From: Clostridia bacterium
Lineage (GTDB): Bacteria; Bacillota; Clostridia; Lachnospirales; Lachnospiraceae
NCBI GenBank assembly: GCA_029101305.1
Contig: JAQXQS010000194.1
Location: 1-64,000, forward strand
DNA length: 64,000 bases
Direction of reading: 5' to 3'
Part shown: piece by piece, positions 18,681-27,920 of the stretch
Layout: each line of letters opens with the position of its first letter
Numbering within the stretch: the first letter of the stretch is position 1
Made by a program: the position numbers and the translations under genes
The notes under the pieces: model-generated
What the model saw: the letters and a program-made list of their open reading frames with translations, nothing else
What the model was told of the DNA's origin: nothing
Database searches by the model: none

Positions 18681-20027
18681 TTACCATTCCAGATTTTTAC
18701 TTGCATCAATAGTCATATGATAAGCTTCTGCGTAAGAGATTCCTGTTTTTCTGCAGATTTCTGCCAGACTTTCATACTCCGGATAACACTTCTGGGCGCC
18801 TTCCGGTCCGCATACTTTCACTTCTACTTCCCCGAACGGGATCATTACCTTTATTTTTTTCCTTGGTAAAATGGTGCGTTCCATTCTCACCCTGCGAATT
18901 CCTATGCTGGTGGTTTCTGCAAAAATAAGAGCTTCCATTCCAGGGATATCTTCTTCTTTACAGATTACTGTGAGCAGCCATGCCGGACGGTTTTTCTTCA
19001 TATATACAGGTGTATAATGGACATCTCTTGCTCCTGCCTCGAACAGTTTTTCCATAACAAAGCCAAGGACTTCACCGCTGCAGTCGTCAATATTGGTTTC
19101 CAGTTTATAGATGTAATCGGCAGTTTCTTTTGAGGCTTCTACAGACTTACTTCTCTCTTCGGCCTGAATCAGCATGGCGCGGAGAATTCCGGGGCATTCA
19201 TAGGTCCGCTTCCCGGCACCAATACCTGTTTTTTCGATCATAAAATTCTCTGGCAGTTTATCTGTAGTCCGTATTGCTGCCACGATTGCAGCTCCTGTAG
19301 GCGTAACCAGTTCCCCTTGTACCTGGGTAATTTTCACATTCAGTCCTGTCTGCTGTACAATATTGGCAACAGCCGGAACAGGGACGGGCAAAATGCCGTG
19401 CTGGCAGCGGATCGTACCGGTTCCTTCATATAATACTGGCACGATCACCTCGGTAATTCCAAGATTGTCCAGGCAGACTGCTGCTGACAGAATATCCACA
19501 ATGGAATCCACAGATCCAACTTCATGGAAATGCACCTCTTCCACCGGAACATTGTGGGCCTTTGCCTCTGCTTTAGCCAGAATTTCAAAAATAGCAAGTG
19601 CTGTTTTCCTGGCACCACCTGTCATCTTCGCGCTGTTGATGATCTGGCGGATCTCATTCATGCCACGGTGCTGGTGCGGGTGATGATGTTCATGACTGTG
19701 TTCCTCTACATGGCTGTGTACGCGTTCATCACTATGTTCCTCTTCGTGGTCATGCCCGTATTCATGGCTATGTTTCCTTTCATGGCCATGCAGATACTCC
19801 ATATCATGGTCATGTCCATCCAGCTCTTTATCCAGAATCACATCAAAATCACAGGCATCAATCCCGGACTTCTTCACCCTGCTTACTTTTATCTCAAATC
19901 CCTGTACCGGAAGGCTTTCCAGCACATCCATCAGCACCTTCTGGTCCGCTCCAAGATCCAGAAGTGCTGCTACTGTCATATCTCCGCTGATTCCGGAGTA
20001 ACACTCCAGATATAATGATTTTCCCAT
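18681..20027 (-). CDS. larC: Nickel-pincer cofactor biosynthesis protein LarC
   Basis: LarC inserts nickel into the pyridinium-dithiocarboxylic acid mononucleotide made by LarB and LarE, giving the cofactor of lactate racemase and related LarA-type racemases/epimerases. The 448-residue protein starts MGKSLYLECYSGISGDM (GAGGAG five bases upstream) and contains a strikingly His/Glu/Asp-rich segment (about 78-120) that is likely to bind nickel, then EVHFHEVGSVDSIVDI and GELVTPTGAAI. In some lactobacilli larC is split by a frameshift. Here it is one continuous frame. It is 40 bp downstream of larB. larA and larE are not in the window. Confidence 0.93.
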   Translation of the reverse strand: MGKSLYLECYSGISGDMTVAALLDLGADQKVLMDVLESLPVQGFEIKVSRVKKSGIDACDFDVILDKELDGHDHDMEYLHGHERKHSHEYGHDHEEEHSDERVHSHVEEHSHEHHHPHQHRGMNEIRQIINSAKMTGGARKTALAIFEILAKAEAKAHNVPVEEVHFHEVGSVDSIVDILSAAVCLDNLGITEVIVPVLYEGTGTIRCQHGILPVPVPAVANIVQQTGLNVKITQVQGELVTPTGAAIVAAIRTTDKLPENFMIEKTGIGAGKRTYECPGILRAMLIQAEERSKSVEASKETADYIYKLETNIDDCSGEVLGFVMEKLFEAGARDVHYTPVYMKKNRPAWLLTVICKEEDIPGMEALIFAETTSIGIRRVRMERTILPRKKIKVMIPFGEVEVKVCGPEGAQKCYPEYESLAEICRKTGISYAEAYHMTIDASKNLEW

Positions 20028-20067
20028 AATTCTCCTCAACTGTTCATCCGTATAATACAAGTTTCAT

Positions 20068-20814
20068 TTATTTTCCAAGAGCCAGCCGGTTCATCTGGGT
20101 TGCCAGATACCCCGCACCATATCCATTGTCGATATTCACCGTTGCAATTCCATTTGCACAGGAATTGATCATGGTAAGAAGTGCCGACAATCCGTGGAAA
20201 TTGGCCCCATAGCCAACAGAAGTAGGCACTGCGATCACCGGTCTGCTCACAAGCCCGCCCATCACACTGGCCAGGGCTCCCTCCATACCGGCAACTGCCA
20301 CCACACAATTGGCGTCCTGGATGGTATCCAGCCTGGAAAACAGTCTGTGCATGCCACTGACACCTATATCATAGATCCGTTCCACATGGGTTCCAAAGTA
20401 TTCTGCTGTCTGCGCAGCCTCCTCTGCCACCGGAATGTCCGCAGTACCGGCTGTGCACACAGCAACTTTTCCCTCATGAAGCTTATCTGGCTTCTCAATC
20501 TTCAAAATTCTGGAAATAGGGTCATACTGAACCTGGGGATATTTTTCCCGGACCAGTTCATACTGTTCCTTCGAGGCTCTCGTTCCCAGCACCTCCCCCT
20601 CTTCCAGATACAAACGCTCAAAAATCCGCAGCAGATGCTCATCCGCTTTATTACTACAGTAAATAACCTCTGCGAAACCGGTGCGGGCCTTTCTCCCCGT
20701 ATCCAGCTTGGCATAATCCATTTCCTTATAGCCATCCTGACGAATCAGGTTTTCTGCTGCTTTCGGGGAGAGTTCCCCTTTTTGGACCTGTGCAAGAATC
20801 TCTTCTAATGTCAT
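20068..20814 (-). CDS. larB: Nickel-pincer cofactor biosynthesis protein LarB
   Basis: LarB carboxylates and hydrolyses nicotinic acid adenine dinucleotide to pyridinium-3,5-biscarboxylic acid mononucleotide. The 248-residue protein has an N-terminal family-specific part (MTLEEILAQVQKGELSPKAA) and a C-terminal PurE-like domain (about 115-248) with AVCTAGTADIPVAEEA, VAGMEGALASVMGGL, PVIAVPTSVGYGA and the NIDNGYGAGYLA ending. It is the first gene of larBC and has a consensus-spaced promoter. Confidence 0.93.
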   Translation of the reverse strand: MTLEEILAQVQKGELSPKAAENLIRQDGYKEMDYAKLDTGRKARTGFAEVIYCSNKADEHLLRIFERLYLEEGEVLGTRASKEQYELVREKYPQVQYDPISRILKIEKPDKLHEGKVAVCTAGTADIPVAEEAAQTAEYFGTHVERIYDIGVSGMHRLFSRLDTIQDANCVVAVAGMEGALASVMGGLVSRPVIAVPTSVGYGANFHGLSALLTMINSCANGIATVNIDNGYGAGYLATQMNRLALGK

Positions 20815-20894
20815 CTATAAACTCACTCCCTGCAATTTCATTTATAATTGGTCACCGTTCTAAAGTCTGGTAACCATAATCGTTAATTGACACA

Positions 20895-20923
20895 ATTATA
20901 ACGTTTTCTTTGCTTTTATTCAA
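20895..20923 (-). promoter_or_regulatory. larBC promoter
   Basis: -35 TTGAAT (20918-20923), a 17-bp spacer and -10 TATAAT (20895-20900). Downstream in the leader, GGTTACC and GGTGACC occur about 20 bp apart and may be an operator. That is only a suggestion. Confidence 0.75.
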
Positions 20924-20929
20924 CCCATA

Positions 20930-20979
20930 CTAAACGGACATGTCTGCTTTCGCAGACATCACCATGAATGAAAGTCTAG
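20930..20979. repeat. Dispersed repeat family 1, copy A
   Basis: About 50 bp matching copies at 27875-27920 and 62500-62560. The core is ATGTCTGC, four bases, GCAGACAT (perfect 8-bp arms, 20940-20959), followed by CACCATGAATGAAAGT. It lies between the larB promoter and the terminator of the MMPL gene. Confidence 0.75.
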
Positions 20980-20993
20980 CCTGTTTATATAAA

Positions 20994-21026
20994 AAAATCC
21001 TGCCTCATTTAAAGAAGCAGGATTTT
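20994..21026 (-). terminator. Terminator of the MMPL gene
   Basis: AAAATCCTGC and GCAGGATTTT (10-bp arms, 13-base loop) are followed by a T run on the minus strand, 57 bp after the stop of the MMPL gene. Confidence 0.85.
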
Positions 21027-21082
21027 CGCTTAATTTGTCTGTCATAAGTTTCCAAACAGATCCATTTACTTTTTAAACAGCT

Positions 21083-23170
21083 TTATTTACTCTTTGCAGC
21101 CTTCTTATCCCCAAGGAAACCAATGGAGGTCACACAGATCAGCTTATCAAAGATCATGAACATAGCTGGTAAGATGAACAATACAACTACCATACTGATG
21201 ATCGCACCACGCGCAAGCAGAGTACAGATAGAACCGATCATCTCAACCTGTGAATAACAGGAAACACCGAATGTTGCAGCAAAGAAGCTGAGTCCACTGC
21301 TGATGATGGACGGCATGCTGGTCTTATGGGCAATGCTGATTGCTTCCATCTTATTCTTGCCATGCTGTCTCTCTCTCTGATAACGGGTTGTCATCAGAAT
21401 CGCGTAATCCACGGTAGCACCAAGCTGGATAGCACCAATAACGATACTTGCAACGAACGGAAGGCTGATTCCCTGATAGAACGGGATCGCCATATTTACA
21501 AAAATCGCGAACTCAATAACCGCAACCAAAATAATAGGAAGGGAAATTGATTTAAAGATGATCATGATGATCAGGAAAATAGCTCCAATGGAAATTACAT
21601 TTACACGAACCAGGTCGGCATCTGTGGTATCCTGAAGGTCCTTCATAAGTGGAGCTTCACCAATTACCATTGCAGTATCATCATATTTCTTAACGATCTC
21701 ATCAATAGCCTTGATCTGTGCATTTACCTCATCTGTAGCAGAACCATACTCGGAGCATACAAATGCAAGTTCATACTGGTCACCTTTGAAAATGCTCTTA
21801 AGATCATCCGGGATCATGGATTCCGGAACAGTCGGTCCGATCAGGGAATTCATACCCAGACTCCATTTTACACCATCGACCTCATCGATCTCATTTAACA
21901 TGTTCTGTTTCTGTTTGGAATCCATATTCTTATCTATCATAATCATATGGATATTTCCAACTGCGAAGGTCTTCTGCAGCTCATCATTTGCAATGTTACA
22001 CTCCAAAGTGGATGGAAGAGATTCTGCAATGTTGTAATAAATCTGTGTGTGATTGTTTCCATAAATAGCAGGGAACAGAAGCACCAGGAAAATCACAGTC
22101 CATGCTTTATAATGCTTTGTAATAAAAGCGGACGGCTTATCCATTTTGCTGAACAGAAGCTTATGCTGTGTCTTTTCAATTGGCTTGTCAAAGAACAATA
22201 CCAGCGCAGGAAGAATCGTTACACAACAGATAACACCAATAACAACTCCCTTCGCCATAACAATACCAAGGTCACGTCCAAGGGCAAAAGTCATAACACA
22301 AAGTGCAACGAAACCGGCCACTGTGGTAACAGAGCTTCCTGCTACAGACTTAAAGGTATTGGCAATGGCATGACCCATGGCACGGTCTTTTTCTCCAGGG
22401 AAACGCTTTTTGTTTTCTTCATAGCTGTTCAGAAGGAAAATGGAATAATCCATTGTAACTCCAAGCTGAAGTACAGCAGTAAGTGCCTGCGTAATATAGG
22501 AAGTCTCTCCTAAGATGATGTTGCTTCCCAGGTTATAAAGAATTGCAAGACCGATACTAAGCAGGAACAAAAACGGAACTACAAAAGATCCGCTTGTCAG
22601 CTCCAGAACGATCAGACTGAGTACTGCTGCAATCACAACGTAAATTGGCAGCTCCTGCATGGCGATGTTCTTGATATCCGTAACAACACCTGTCATACCG
22701 CTTAAGAAACACTGCTCATTGGCAATCTTACGAAGCTCTGTGATAGCCTCCATGGAGCTGTCTGAAGACGTGGTATTGTCAAACAGTACCAGCATCATGG
22801 TAGCATCCCCGTTTATAAATACCTTTCTGTATTTCTCAGGAATCATCTCTACCGGAAGGGTAATGTCTGCTACATCATCATACCAGAGAACATCTTTCAC
22901 GTGTTCCACTTCGCTGAACTTATCTTCCAGCTTCTGGACATCCTTCATATCCATATTCTCCACGATTACCATGGAAAAGGCGCCCATTCCAAACTCATCA
23001 ACCAGAATATCCTGTCCTTTCACAGTCTCAAGGGTATCTGGCAGGTAACTTAACAGATCATAATTAACTCTCGTCTCTGCGATTCCGATCACAGACGGGA
23101 TTACCAGCAAAAGTCCGATAAGAAGAACCAGGACTTTATGCTTGGCTATCCATTTTCCTACTTTGACCAT
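21083..23170 (-). CDS. MMPL/RND family membrane exporter
   Basis: A 695-residue RND-superfamily transporter of the MMPL type. It has two repeated halves, each with one N-terminal helix, a large extracytoplasmic loop (about 35-165 and 375-500) and a five-helix bundle. The characteristic GVTMDYSIFLLNSYEE (first half) and GATVDYAILMTTRYQRE (second half) motifs carry the Asp pairs linked to proton coupling. I chose MVKVGK (23170), because AAGGAG lies nine bases before it. The longer start has no spacing. It is monocistronic with its own terminator, and probably exports a lipid or drug. Palindromes at the promoter suggest control by an unlinked TetR- or MarR-type repressor. Confidence 0.88.
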   Translation of the reverse strand: MVKVGKWIAKHKVLVLLIGLLLVIPSVIGIAETRVNYDLLSYLPDTLETVKGQDILVDEFGMGAFSMVIVENMDMKDVQKLEDKFSEVEHVKDVLWYDDVADITLPVEMIPEKYRKVFINGDATMMLVLFDNTTSSDSSMEAITELRKIANEQCFLSGMTGVVTDIKNIAMQELPIYVVIAAVLSLIVLELTSGSFVVPFLFLLSIGLAILYNLGSNIILGETSYITQALTAVLQLGVTMDYSIFLLNSYEENKKRFPGEKDRAMGHAIANTFKSVAGSSVTTVAGFVALCVMTFALGRDLGIVMAKGVVIGVICCVTILPALVLFFDKPIEKTQHKLLFSKMDKPSAFITKHYKAWTVIFLVLLFPAIYGNNHTQIYYNIAESLPSTLECNIANDELQKTFAVGNIHMIMIDKNMDSKQKQNMLNEIDEVDGVKWSLGMNSLIGPTVPESMIPDDLKSIFKGDQYELAFVCSEYGSATDEVNAQIKAIDEIVKKYDDTAMVIGEAPLMKDLQDTTDADLVRVNVISIGAIFLIIMIIFKSISLPIILVAVIEFAIFVNMAIPFYQGISLPFVASIVIGAIQLGATVDYAILMTTRYQRERQHGKNKMEAISIAHKTSMPSIISSGLSFFAATFGVSCYSQVEMIGSICTLLARGAIISMVVVLFILPAMFMIFDKLICVTSIGFLGDKKAAKSK

Positions 23171-23206
23171 TGATGTCATCTCCTTAACTCATTTCTTTCG
23201 TACTAT

Positions 23207-23267
23207 AGTATAAACCAAAATGACCAATAGTCAATATTTTTTTTGACAAAAATGAAAAATAGTCATT
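23207..23267 (-). promoter_or_regulatory. MMPL promoter with overlapping palindromic operators
   Basis: -35 TTGACT (23229-23234), a 16-bp spacer and -10 TATACT (23207-23212). TGAC, five bases, GTCA (23221-23233) overlaps the -35 box. A second imperfect palindrome, AATGA, seven bases, TCATT (23251-23267), lies just upstream. The arrangement fits repression by steric hindrance. No candidate regulator gene is adjacent. Confidence 0.65.
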
Positions 23268-23271
23268 TTTC

Positions 23272-25617
23272 TCAAAATCCGATCAAAACGCCAACAATTT
23301 TTACCAAAAATGCCGCAATCCATGCGATCACACACTGGCCAACCACAACTCCTGCTGCCCATCTTCCACCAAGTTCACGCTTCACGGAAGCTATGGCAGC
23401 AACGCAAGGTGTGTATAAAAGACAGAAAACCAGAAGGCTGATTGCTGCCAGCGGAGAAAGCACCTGTACAAGGGCTGCAGTGCTTCCAAACAAGATAGAC
23501 AACGTGGAAACCACGCTCTCCTTTGCCATAAATCCGGTCACAAGTGCTGTGGAAAATCTCCAGTCTCCGAAGCCAAGCGGCTTGAATACCGGCGCGATGA
23601 TTCCCGCCACAACAGCCAGAATACTGTCTTTGGAATCTGTCACAATATTCAGATGCAGATCAAAAGTCTGTAAGAACCAGATCACGATCGTTGCGACAAA
23701 AATAACCGTAAATGCTCTCTGCAGGAAATCCTTTGCCTTTTCCCAAAGAAGCTGTCCTACATTCTTCGCGCCAGGCAGACGGTAGTTTGGAAGTTCCATA
23801 ACGAAAGGCACTGCCTCCCCTTTGAAAAGTGTTTTTCCAAAGATCAGCGCCATCAGGATTCCCATGATAATTCCGCCAAAATAAAGTGACACCATCACCA
23901 GTGCCCCATATTTCGGGAAAAAAGCAGCTGTGAAAAAGGCATATATTGGAAGCTTTGCCGAGCAGCTCATAAACGGAGTAAGGAGAATGGTCATCTTACG
24001 GTCCCGCTCAGAGGGCAAAGTTCTGCTGGCCATAACGCCAGGCACGGTACAGCCAAAGCCTACCAGCATCGGTACAATGCTTCGTCCGGAAAGTCCGATC
24101 TTACGGAGCAGCTTATCCATCACAAAGGCAACCCTTGCCATATATCCGCTGTCCTCCAGAAGTGACAGGAAGAAAAACAAGGTTACAATGATGGGCAAAA
24201 AGCTGAGCACACTTCCCACACCGTTAAAAATACCGTCAATTACAAGTGAATGAAGCACACTGTTTACATTCCATGCCACCATCGCCTGATTCACCACATT
24301 ACAAAGCCAGGTAATTCCCATATCCAGAAGATTCGAAAGTCCCTGTCCGATCACGCTGAAGGTAAGCCAGAAGACCAGCGCCATAATGCCTGCAAAACAT
24401 GGGATCGCCGTATATTTTCCTGTGAGGATCTTATCCATACGCTGGCTTCTTAAATGTTCTTTGCTTTCATGAGGCTTAATCACCGTCTCATCGCAGACCT
24501 TCTCTATGAAATCAAAACGCATGTGCGCAATTGCAGCAGACCTGTCAAGACCACGCTCTGTCTCCATCTGCTTCACAATGTGCTCCAGAGTTTCCTTCTC
24601 ATTCTGATCAAGTCCCAGTTTTTCCAGGATCAGCTCATCTCCCTCTGCAAGCTTGCTGGCAGCAAAACGCACCGGAATGTCTGCCTGCTGGGCATGGTCC
24701 TCGATCAGATGCATGATACCGTGAAGGCATCTGTGTACAGCCCCGCCATCGTCGTTTGCATCGCAGAAGTCAAGGCGTTTCGGCCTCTCCTGGTATTTTG
24801 CCACATGGACTGCATGAGCCACCAGCTCATCGATACCCTCATTCTTCGCCGCAGAAATAGGCACCACCGGAATCCCCAGTGCCTCCTCCATCTGGTTCAC
24901 CAGCACAGAGCCGCCATTCTGCCTTACTTCATCCATCATATTCAAAGCCAGTACCATAGGCACATCCAGCTCCATCAGCTGCATGGTCAGATACAGATTA
25001 CGCTCAATATTGGTCGCATCTACTATGTTGATGATTCCCTTTGGATGCTGCTCCAGGATAAAATTACGGGTGACGATCTCCTCGCTGGAATACGGAGACA
25101 TGGAATAAATTCCTGGCAGATCCGTTACCAGGGTATTCTTTTTCCCACGGATGGAGCCATCCTTCCGGTCTACTGTTACACCAGGAAAGTTACCCACATG
25201 CTGGTTGGAGCCGGTCAGCTGATTGAACAAAGTCGTCTTCCCGCAGTTCTGGTTTCCAGCCAGGGCAAAGGTAAGAAGTTCACTCTCCGGAAGCGGATGC
25301 TCATCTGCCTTTTCGTGATATTTGCCGCCCTCTCCAAGTCCCGGATGGGGAATCGCTTTGGAACGTTTCTTTGGCTTTATTTCCTTCGCATCTCTTACAT
25401 TATCAATTTCAATCTTCGCTGCATCTGCAAGGCGCAGCGTCAGCTCATAGCTGTGGATCCGCACTTCTACAGGATCCCCCATCGGTGCATATTTCACCAT
25501 GGTCACATCTGCCATAGGGATGATTCCCATATCCAGAAAATGCTGTCTTAATGCGCCCTCTCCACCAACAGCCGTAACTGTGGCAGTTTTCCCAATGGGA
25601 AGTTCTTTTAATGTCAT
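23272..25617 (-). CDS. feoB: Ferrous iron transporter FeoB with fused N-terminal FeoA domain
   Basis: A 781-residue Fe2+ uptake protein. Residues 1-75 are a FeoA SH3-like domain (MTLKELPIGKTATV, LRQHFLDMGIIPMADVTMVK). After a linker, the G-protein domain (about 110-280) has G1 GNQNCGKTTLF, G3 DLPGIYSM and G4 NMMDE. The membrane part (about 395-781) contains the two gate repeats, including GFGCTVPGVMASRTL and CLLYTPCVAAI. FeoA and FeoB are usually separate genes in Firmicutes. A Fur box lies in the upstream region, consistent with iron repression. Confidence 0.94.
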   Translation of the reverse strand: MTLKELPIGKTATVTAVGGEGALRQHFLDMGIIPMADVTMVKYAPMGDPVEVRIHSYELTLRLADAAKIEIDNVRDAKEIKPKKRSKAIPHPGLGEGGKYHEKADEHPLPESELLTFALAGNQNCGKTTLFNQLTGSNQHVGNFPGVTVDRKDGSIRGKKNTLVTDLPGIYSMSPYSSEEIVTRNFILEQHPKGIINIVDATNIERNLYLTMQLMELDVPMVLALNMMDEVRQNGGSVLVNQMEEALGIPVVPISAAKNEGIDELVAHAVHVAKYQERPKRLDFCDANDDGGAVHRCLHGIMHLIEDHAQQADIPVRFAASKLAEGDELILEKLGLDQNEKETLEHIVKQMETERGLDRSAAIAHMRFDFIEKVCDETVIKPHESKEHLRSQRMDKILTGKYTAIPCFAGIMALVFWLTFSVIGQGLSNLLDMGITWLCNVVNQAMVAWNVNSVLHSLVIDGIFNGVGSVLSFLPIIVTLFFFLSLLEDSGYMARVAFVMDKLLRKIGLSGRSIVPMLVGFGCTVPGVMASRTLPSERDRKMTILLTPFMSCSAKLPIYAFFTAAFFPKYGALVMVSLYFGGIIMGILMALIFGKTLFKGEAVPFVMELPNYRLPGAKNVGQLLWEKAKDFLQRAFTVIFVATIVIWFLQTFDLHLNIVTDSKDSILAVVAGIIAPVFKPLGFGDWRFSTALVTGFMAKESVVSTLSILFGSTAALVQVLSPLAAISLLVFCLLYTPCVAAIASVKRELGGRWAAGVVVGQCVIAWIAAFLVKIVGVLIGF

Positions 25618-25698
25618 TTCTATTTTTCCTCTTTTCCCATATGTATGATGTCAGGAATCGTTCCGCAGGTGCGTTACTCTCCTGGCATTTTGTTTTTT

Positions 25699-25717
25699 AA
25701 TGATAAAGATTATCATT
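25699..25717. promoter_or_regulatory. Fur box upstream of feoAB
   Basis: AATGATAAAGATTATCATT is a near-perfect 19-bp Fur-type inverted repeat (8-bp arms), 82 bp upstream of the feoB start. It closely matches the known GATAATGATTATCATTATC consensus. Confidence 0.85.
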
Positions 25718-25779
25718 AATATTACAAAAGTTAGTTTATTCTAATATTTTGAAGATGTCAATATTATTGAGAAAAATTA

Positions 25780-25808
25780 TTGACAAACCTGTCCTCATCT
25801 GATAAAGT
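25780..25808 (+). promoter_or_regulatory. mntP promoter
   Basis: -35 TTGACA (25780-25785), a 17-bp spacer and -10 TAAAGT (25803-25808). It sits immediately upstream of the riboswitch. Confidence 0.8.
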
Positions 25809-25815
25809 TACCACA

Positions 25816-26013
25816 CAAGGTTTCCCCGTGAGGGAGTAGCAAGCGTATCAGATGCTTTTTTCCAAAAGGCAGCTGTCACGTGGCAAGTCAACATACCGAC
25901 CGTATGAATGTTATCATTGTACCGTATGCATAATATAGCTTTTCGATCTGGCTTGCATTAAATTGCGAGACTCATGTATAACTTTACGCTATACATGGAG
26001 TTTGTCCTTTTTT
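25816..26013 (+). promoter_or_regulatory. Manganese (yybP-ykoY) riboswitch
   Basis: The leader of mntP shows the conserved features of this class: GTGAGGGAGTAGC (25828-25840), and GTCAACATACCG after a variable arm (about 25887-25898). An expression-platform hairpin follows, CTCATGTATA pairing with TATACATGGAG (about 25970-26001), with a TTTGTCCTTTTTT tail. Mn2+ binding is known to turn on mntP-type efflux genes through this class. Confidence 0.85.
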
Positions 26014-26028
26014 AGAATGAATGTAGAT

Positions 26029-26069
26029 GACCCATATATAGCCCATGGTTATATACTGGGTCTTTTTTC
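26029..26069 (+). terminator. Second leader hairpin/terminator before mntP
   Basis: GACCCATATATA and TATATACTGGGTC form a stem followed by TTTTTT, downstream of the first riboswitch terminator. Two terminators in series would tighten repression. Confidence 0.75.
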
Positions 26070-26146
26070 GTGCCATGGATTGTTCAGCAGTTTTCTGACC
26101 TTTTGACCCTGGCATCCCCAAATAATACTATGGAGGAATATAAAAA

Positions 26147-26731
26147 ATGAGTTACAGTTTTGTCTTTTTTCTGAACAGCGCTCTTCTGGGCGTCGGACTT
26201 GCGATGGATGCATTTTCAGTTTCTCTTGCCAATGGGCTCCATGAACCGAAAATGCGCATCCGGAAAATGTGCAGTATCGCCGGTGTTTTCGGTGCCTTCC
26301 AGGCATTCATGCCAATGGCCGGCTGGCTGTGCGTCCACACTATCGTAGAGTACTTCAAAGCCTTTGAAAAATTCATTCCCTGGATTGCCCTGATCCTGCT
26401 GGGTTACATCGGCGGTTCCATGCTGGTAAACGGAATCCGTGGAAACGGCGAGGATGAAGAAATTCCCGGCGTAGGTCCGAAAGCGCTTTTTATCCAGGGA
26501 GTTGCCACTTCCATCGACGCTCTGTCTGTTGGCTTCACCATTTCCGAATATGACTGGCTTATGGCTCTTGTCTGTTCCCTGATCATTGCCGTGGTTACCT
26601 TTTTTATCTGCATGGCAGGCTTATCACTGGGAAAACGCTTCGGGACAAAGCTTTCCACCAAAGCCGATATCCTTGGCGGTGTGATCCTGATTGCCATCGG
26701 ACTGGAAATTTTTATCAGTAATCTGTTTTAA
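26147..26731 (+). CDS. mntP: Manganese efflux pump MntP
   Basis: A 194-residue six-helix membrane protein of the MntP (YebN) family that exports Mn2+. The two inverted halves each carry the family Asp motif: GLAMDAFSVSLANG (about 17-30) and ATSIDALSVGFTIS (about 116-129). TGGAGG lies upstream of ATG. The Mn riboswitch in front supports the function. The gene ends in a strong bidirectional-type hairpin shared with the convergent exchanger gene. Confidence 0.95.
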   Translation: MSYSFVFFLNSALLGVGLAMDAFSVSLANGLHEPKMRIRKMCSIAGVFGAFQAFMPMAGWLCVHTIVEYFKAFEKFIPWIALILLGYIGGSMLVNGIRGNGEDEEIPGVGPKALFIQGVATSIDALSVGFTISEYDWLMALVCSLIIAVVTFFICMAGLSLGKRFGTKLSTKADILGGVILIAIGLEIFISNLF

Positions 26732-26749
26732 ATTATTTCTTATAAAAAG

Positions 26750-26800
26750 AGCTTTCAATATATCTATTTATTTGCACAATAGATAATTGAAAGCTTTTTT
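26750..26800. terminator. Terminator after mntP
   Basis: AGCTTTCAAT with ATATCTAT pairs with ATAGAT and ATTGAAAGCT, followed by TTTTTT on the plus strand. Confidence 0.9.
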
Positions 26801-26815
26801 GAACAAATGCATACT

Positions 26816-26838
26816 AGAGCACGTTTGAAAAAGGCTCT
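26816..26838. repeat. Dispersed repeat family 3 (AGAGC...TTTGAAAAA)
   Basis: AGAGCACGTTTGAAAAAGG followed by CTCT. The AGAGC/GCTCT ends can pair. Related copies lie at 1717-1732, 30714-30737, 31743-31770, 37610-37630 and 40075-40096. Confidence 0.6.
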
Positions 26839-26853
26839 AAACCGATGTATCTG

Positions 26854-27858
26854 CTACCGCATGATAATGTACCCACAGTAGATCAGATAGGCTGCTGCCA
26901 TGATAATTCCTTCTCTACGGCTGATTTTTCTTCTGGTTCCTGCAAAGCTCCATACAAGTACTGTAAAGACCATAAGGATCACAATATCAATGATATTTTC
27001 CCGGATCAGACCTACCGGACTGATAGTTGCCGAAATTCCCAGAACCATTAAAATGTTAAAAATATTGGAACCAACCGCATTTCCAACTGCCATGTCTACT
27101 TCATTTTTTCTTGCTGCAACGATGGAGGTCACCAGCTCCGGAAGAGAAGTTCCCACTGATACAATAGTAAGTCCCACCAGCGTCTGGCTCATTCCAAGCT
27201 CAATGGCAATCCTGCTGGCCGTATCCACTGTAAGATCTCCGCCAAAAGCAATGGCAGCTGCGCCAATGATAAGAAAGAGAATGCTTTTTCCATAAGAAAC
27301 CTCTTTCATATTTTCACATTCTTCTACACCTTCCACTTCAACCTTCTGTCCGGCTGCCCTTGCTTTCATTGCGCTACGCACCATTGTAAAAATATAACCG
27401 GCAAACAGCAGCAGAAAAATAATTCCATCCACATGTCCTAAGGTCATACCTGCTTTATCGCCAAGCCCCAGGATTCCCAGAACCAGCAGTAACAGTGCAC
27501 AGCCAAGAGATAATGGGATATCTCTGGTTATTGTAGATTTCTGCACCATGATCGGTGTCAGGATGGAACAGACACCGATTACAAACATCAGATTAAAAAT
27601 ATTAGAGCCTACCACATTACTCACTGCAAGCTCATTGTTCTGTACCAGGGAAGCCGTTACACTGACTGCTGTCTCCGGCAGTGAGGTTCCCATTGCCACA
27701 ATGGTAAGTCCAATGATAATAGACGGAACCTTTAATTTCTTCGCAATACTGGAGCTTCCCTCCACGAACAGATCAGCGCCTTTTACAAGAAAGGCAAATC
27801 CTACTACCAGAAGCAGAACTACCGCTGCTACTGGAAGACCATTAATAAAATTCTCCAT
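26854..27858 (-). CDS. CaCA family cation exchanger, probable Mn2+/Ca2+ efflux
   Basis: A 334-residue exchanger of the Ca2+:cation antiporter family (YrbG-like). It has two inverted alpha-repeats, each with GTSLPE: VAMGTSLPETAVSVTAS (about 52-68) and VSVGTSLPELVTSIVAA (about 217-233), with VVGSNIFNLMFV and AVGSNIFNILMV following. Start MENFINGL has AAAGGAG upstream. The longer frame start has no site. It is convergent with mntP. The leader carries a second putative Mn riboswitch, so manganese export is a plausible role despite the usual Ca2+ annotation. Confidence 0.88.
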   Translation of the reverse strand: MENFINGLPVAAVVLLLVVGFAFLVKGADLFVEGSSSIAKKLKVPSIIIGLTIVAMGTSLPETAVSVTASLVQNNELAVSNVVGSNIFNLMFVIGVCSILTPIMVQKSTITRDIPLSLGCALLLLVLGILGLGDKAGMTLGHVDGIIFLLLFAGYIFTMVRSAMKARAAGQKVEVEGVEECENMKEVSYGKSILFLIIGAAAIAFGGDLTVDTASRIAIELGMSQTLVGLTIVSVGTSLPELVTSIVAARKNEVDMAVGNAVGSNIFNILMVLGISATISPVGLIRENIIDIVILMVFTVLVWSFAGTRRKISRREGIIMAAAYLIYCGYIIMR

Positions 27859-27874
27859 AATCTTCTCCTTTTTC

Positions 27875-27920
27875 CTAAACGGATATGTCTGCTTACGCAG
27901 ACGCCACCATGATTGAAAGT
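27875..27920. repeat. Dispersed repeat family 1, copy B
   Basis: CTAAACGGATATGTCTGC, TTAC, GCAGACGCCACCATG and ATTGAAAGT match copy A. It lies within the leader between the riboswitch terminator and the exchanger start. Confidence 0.75.
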
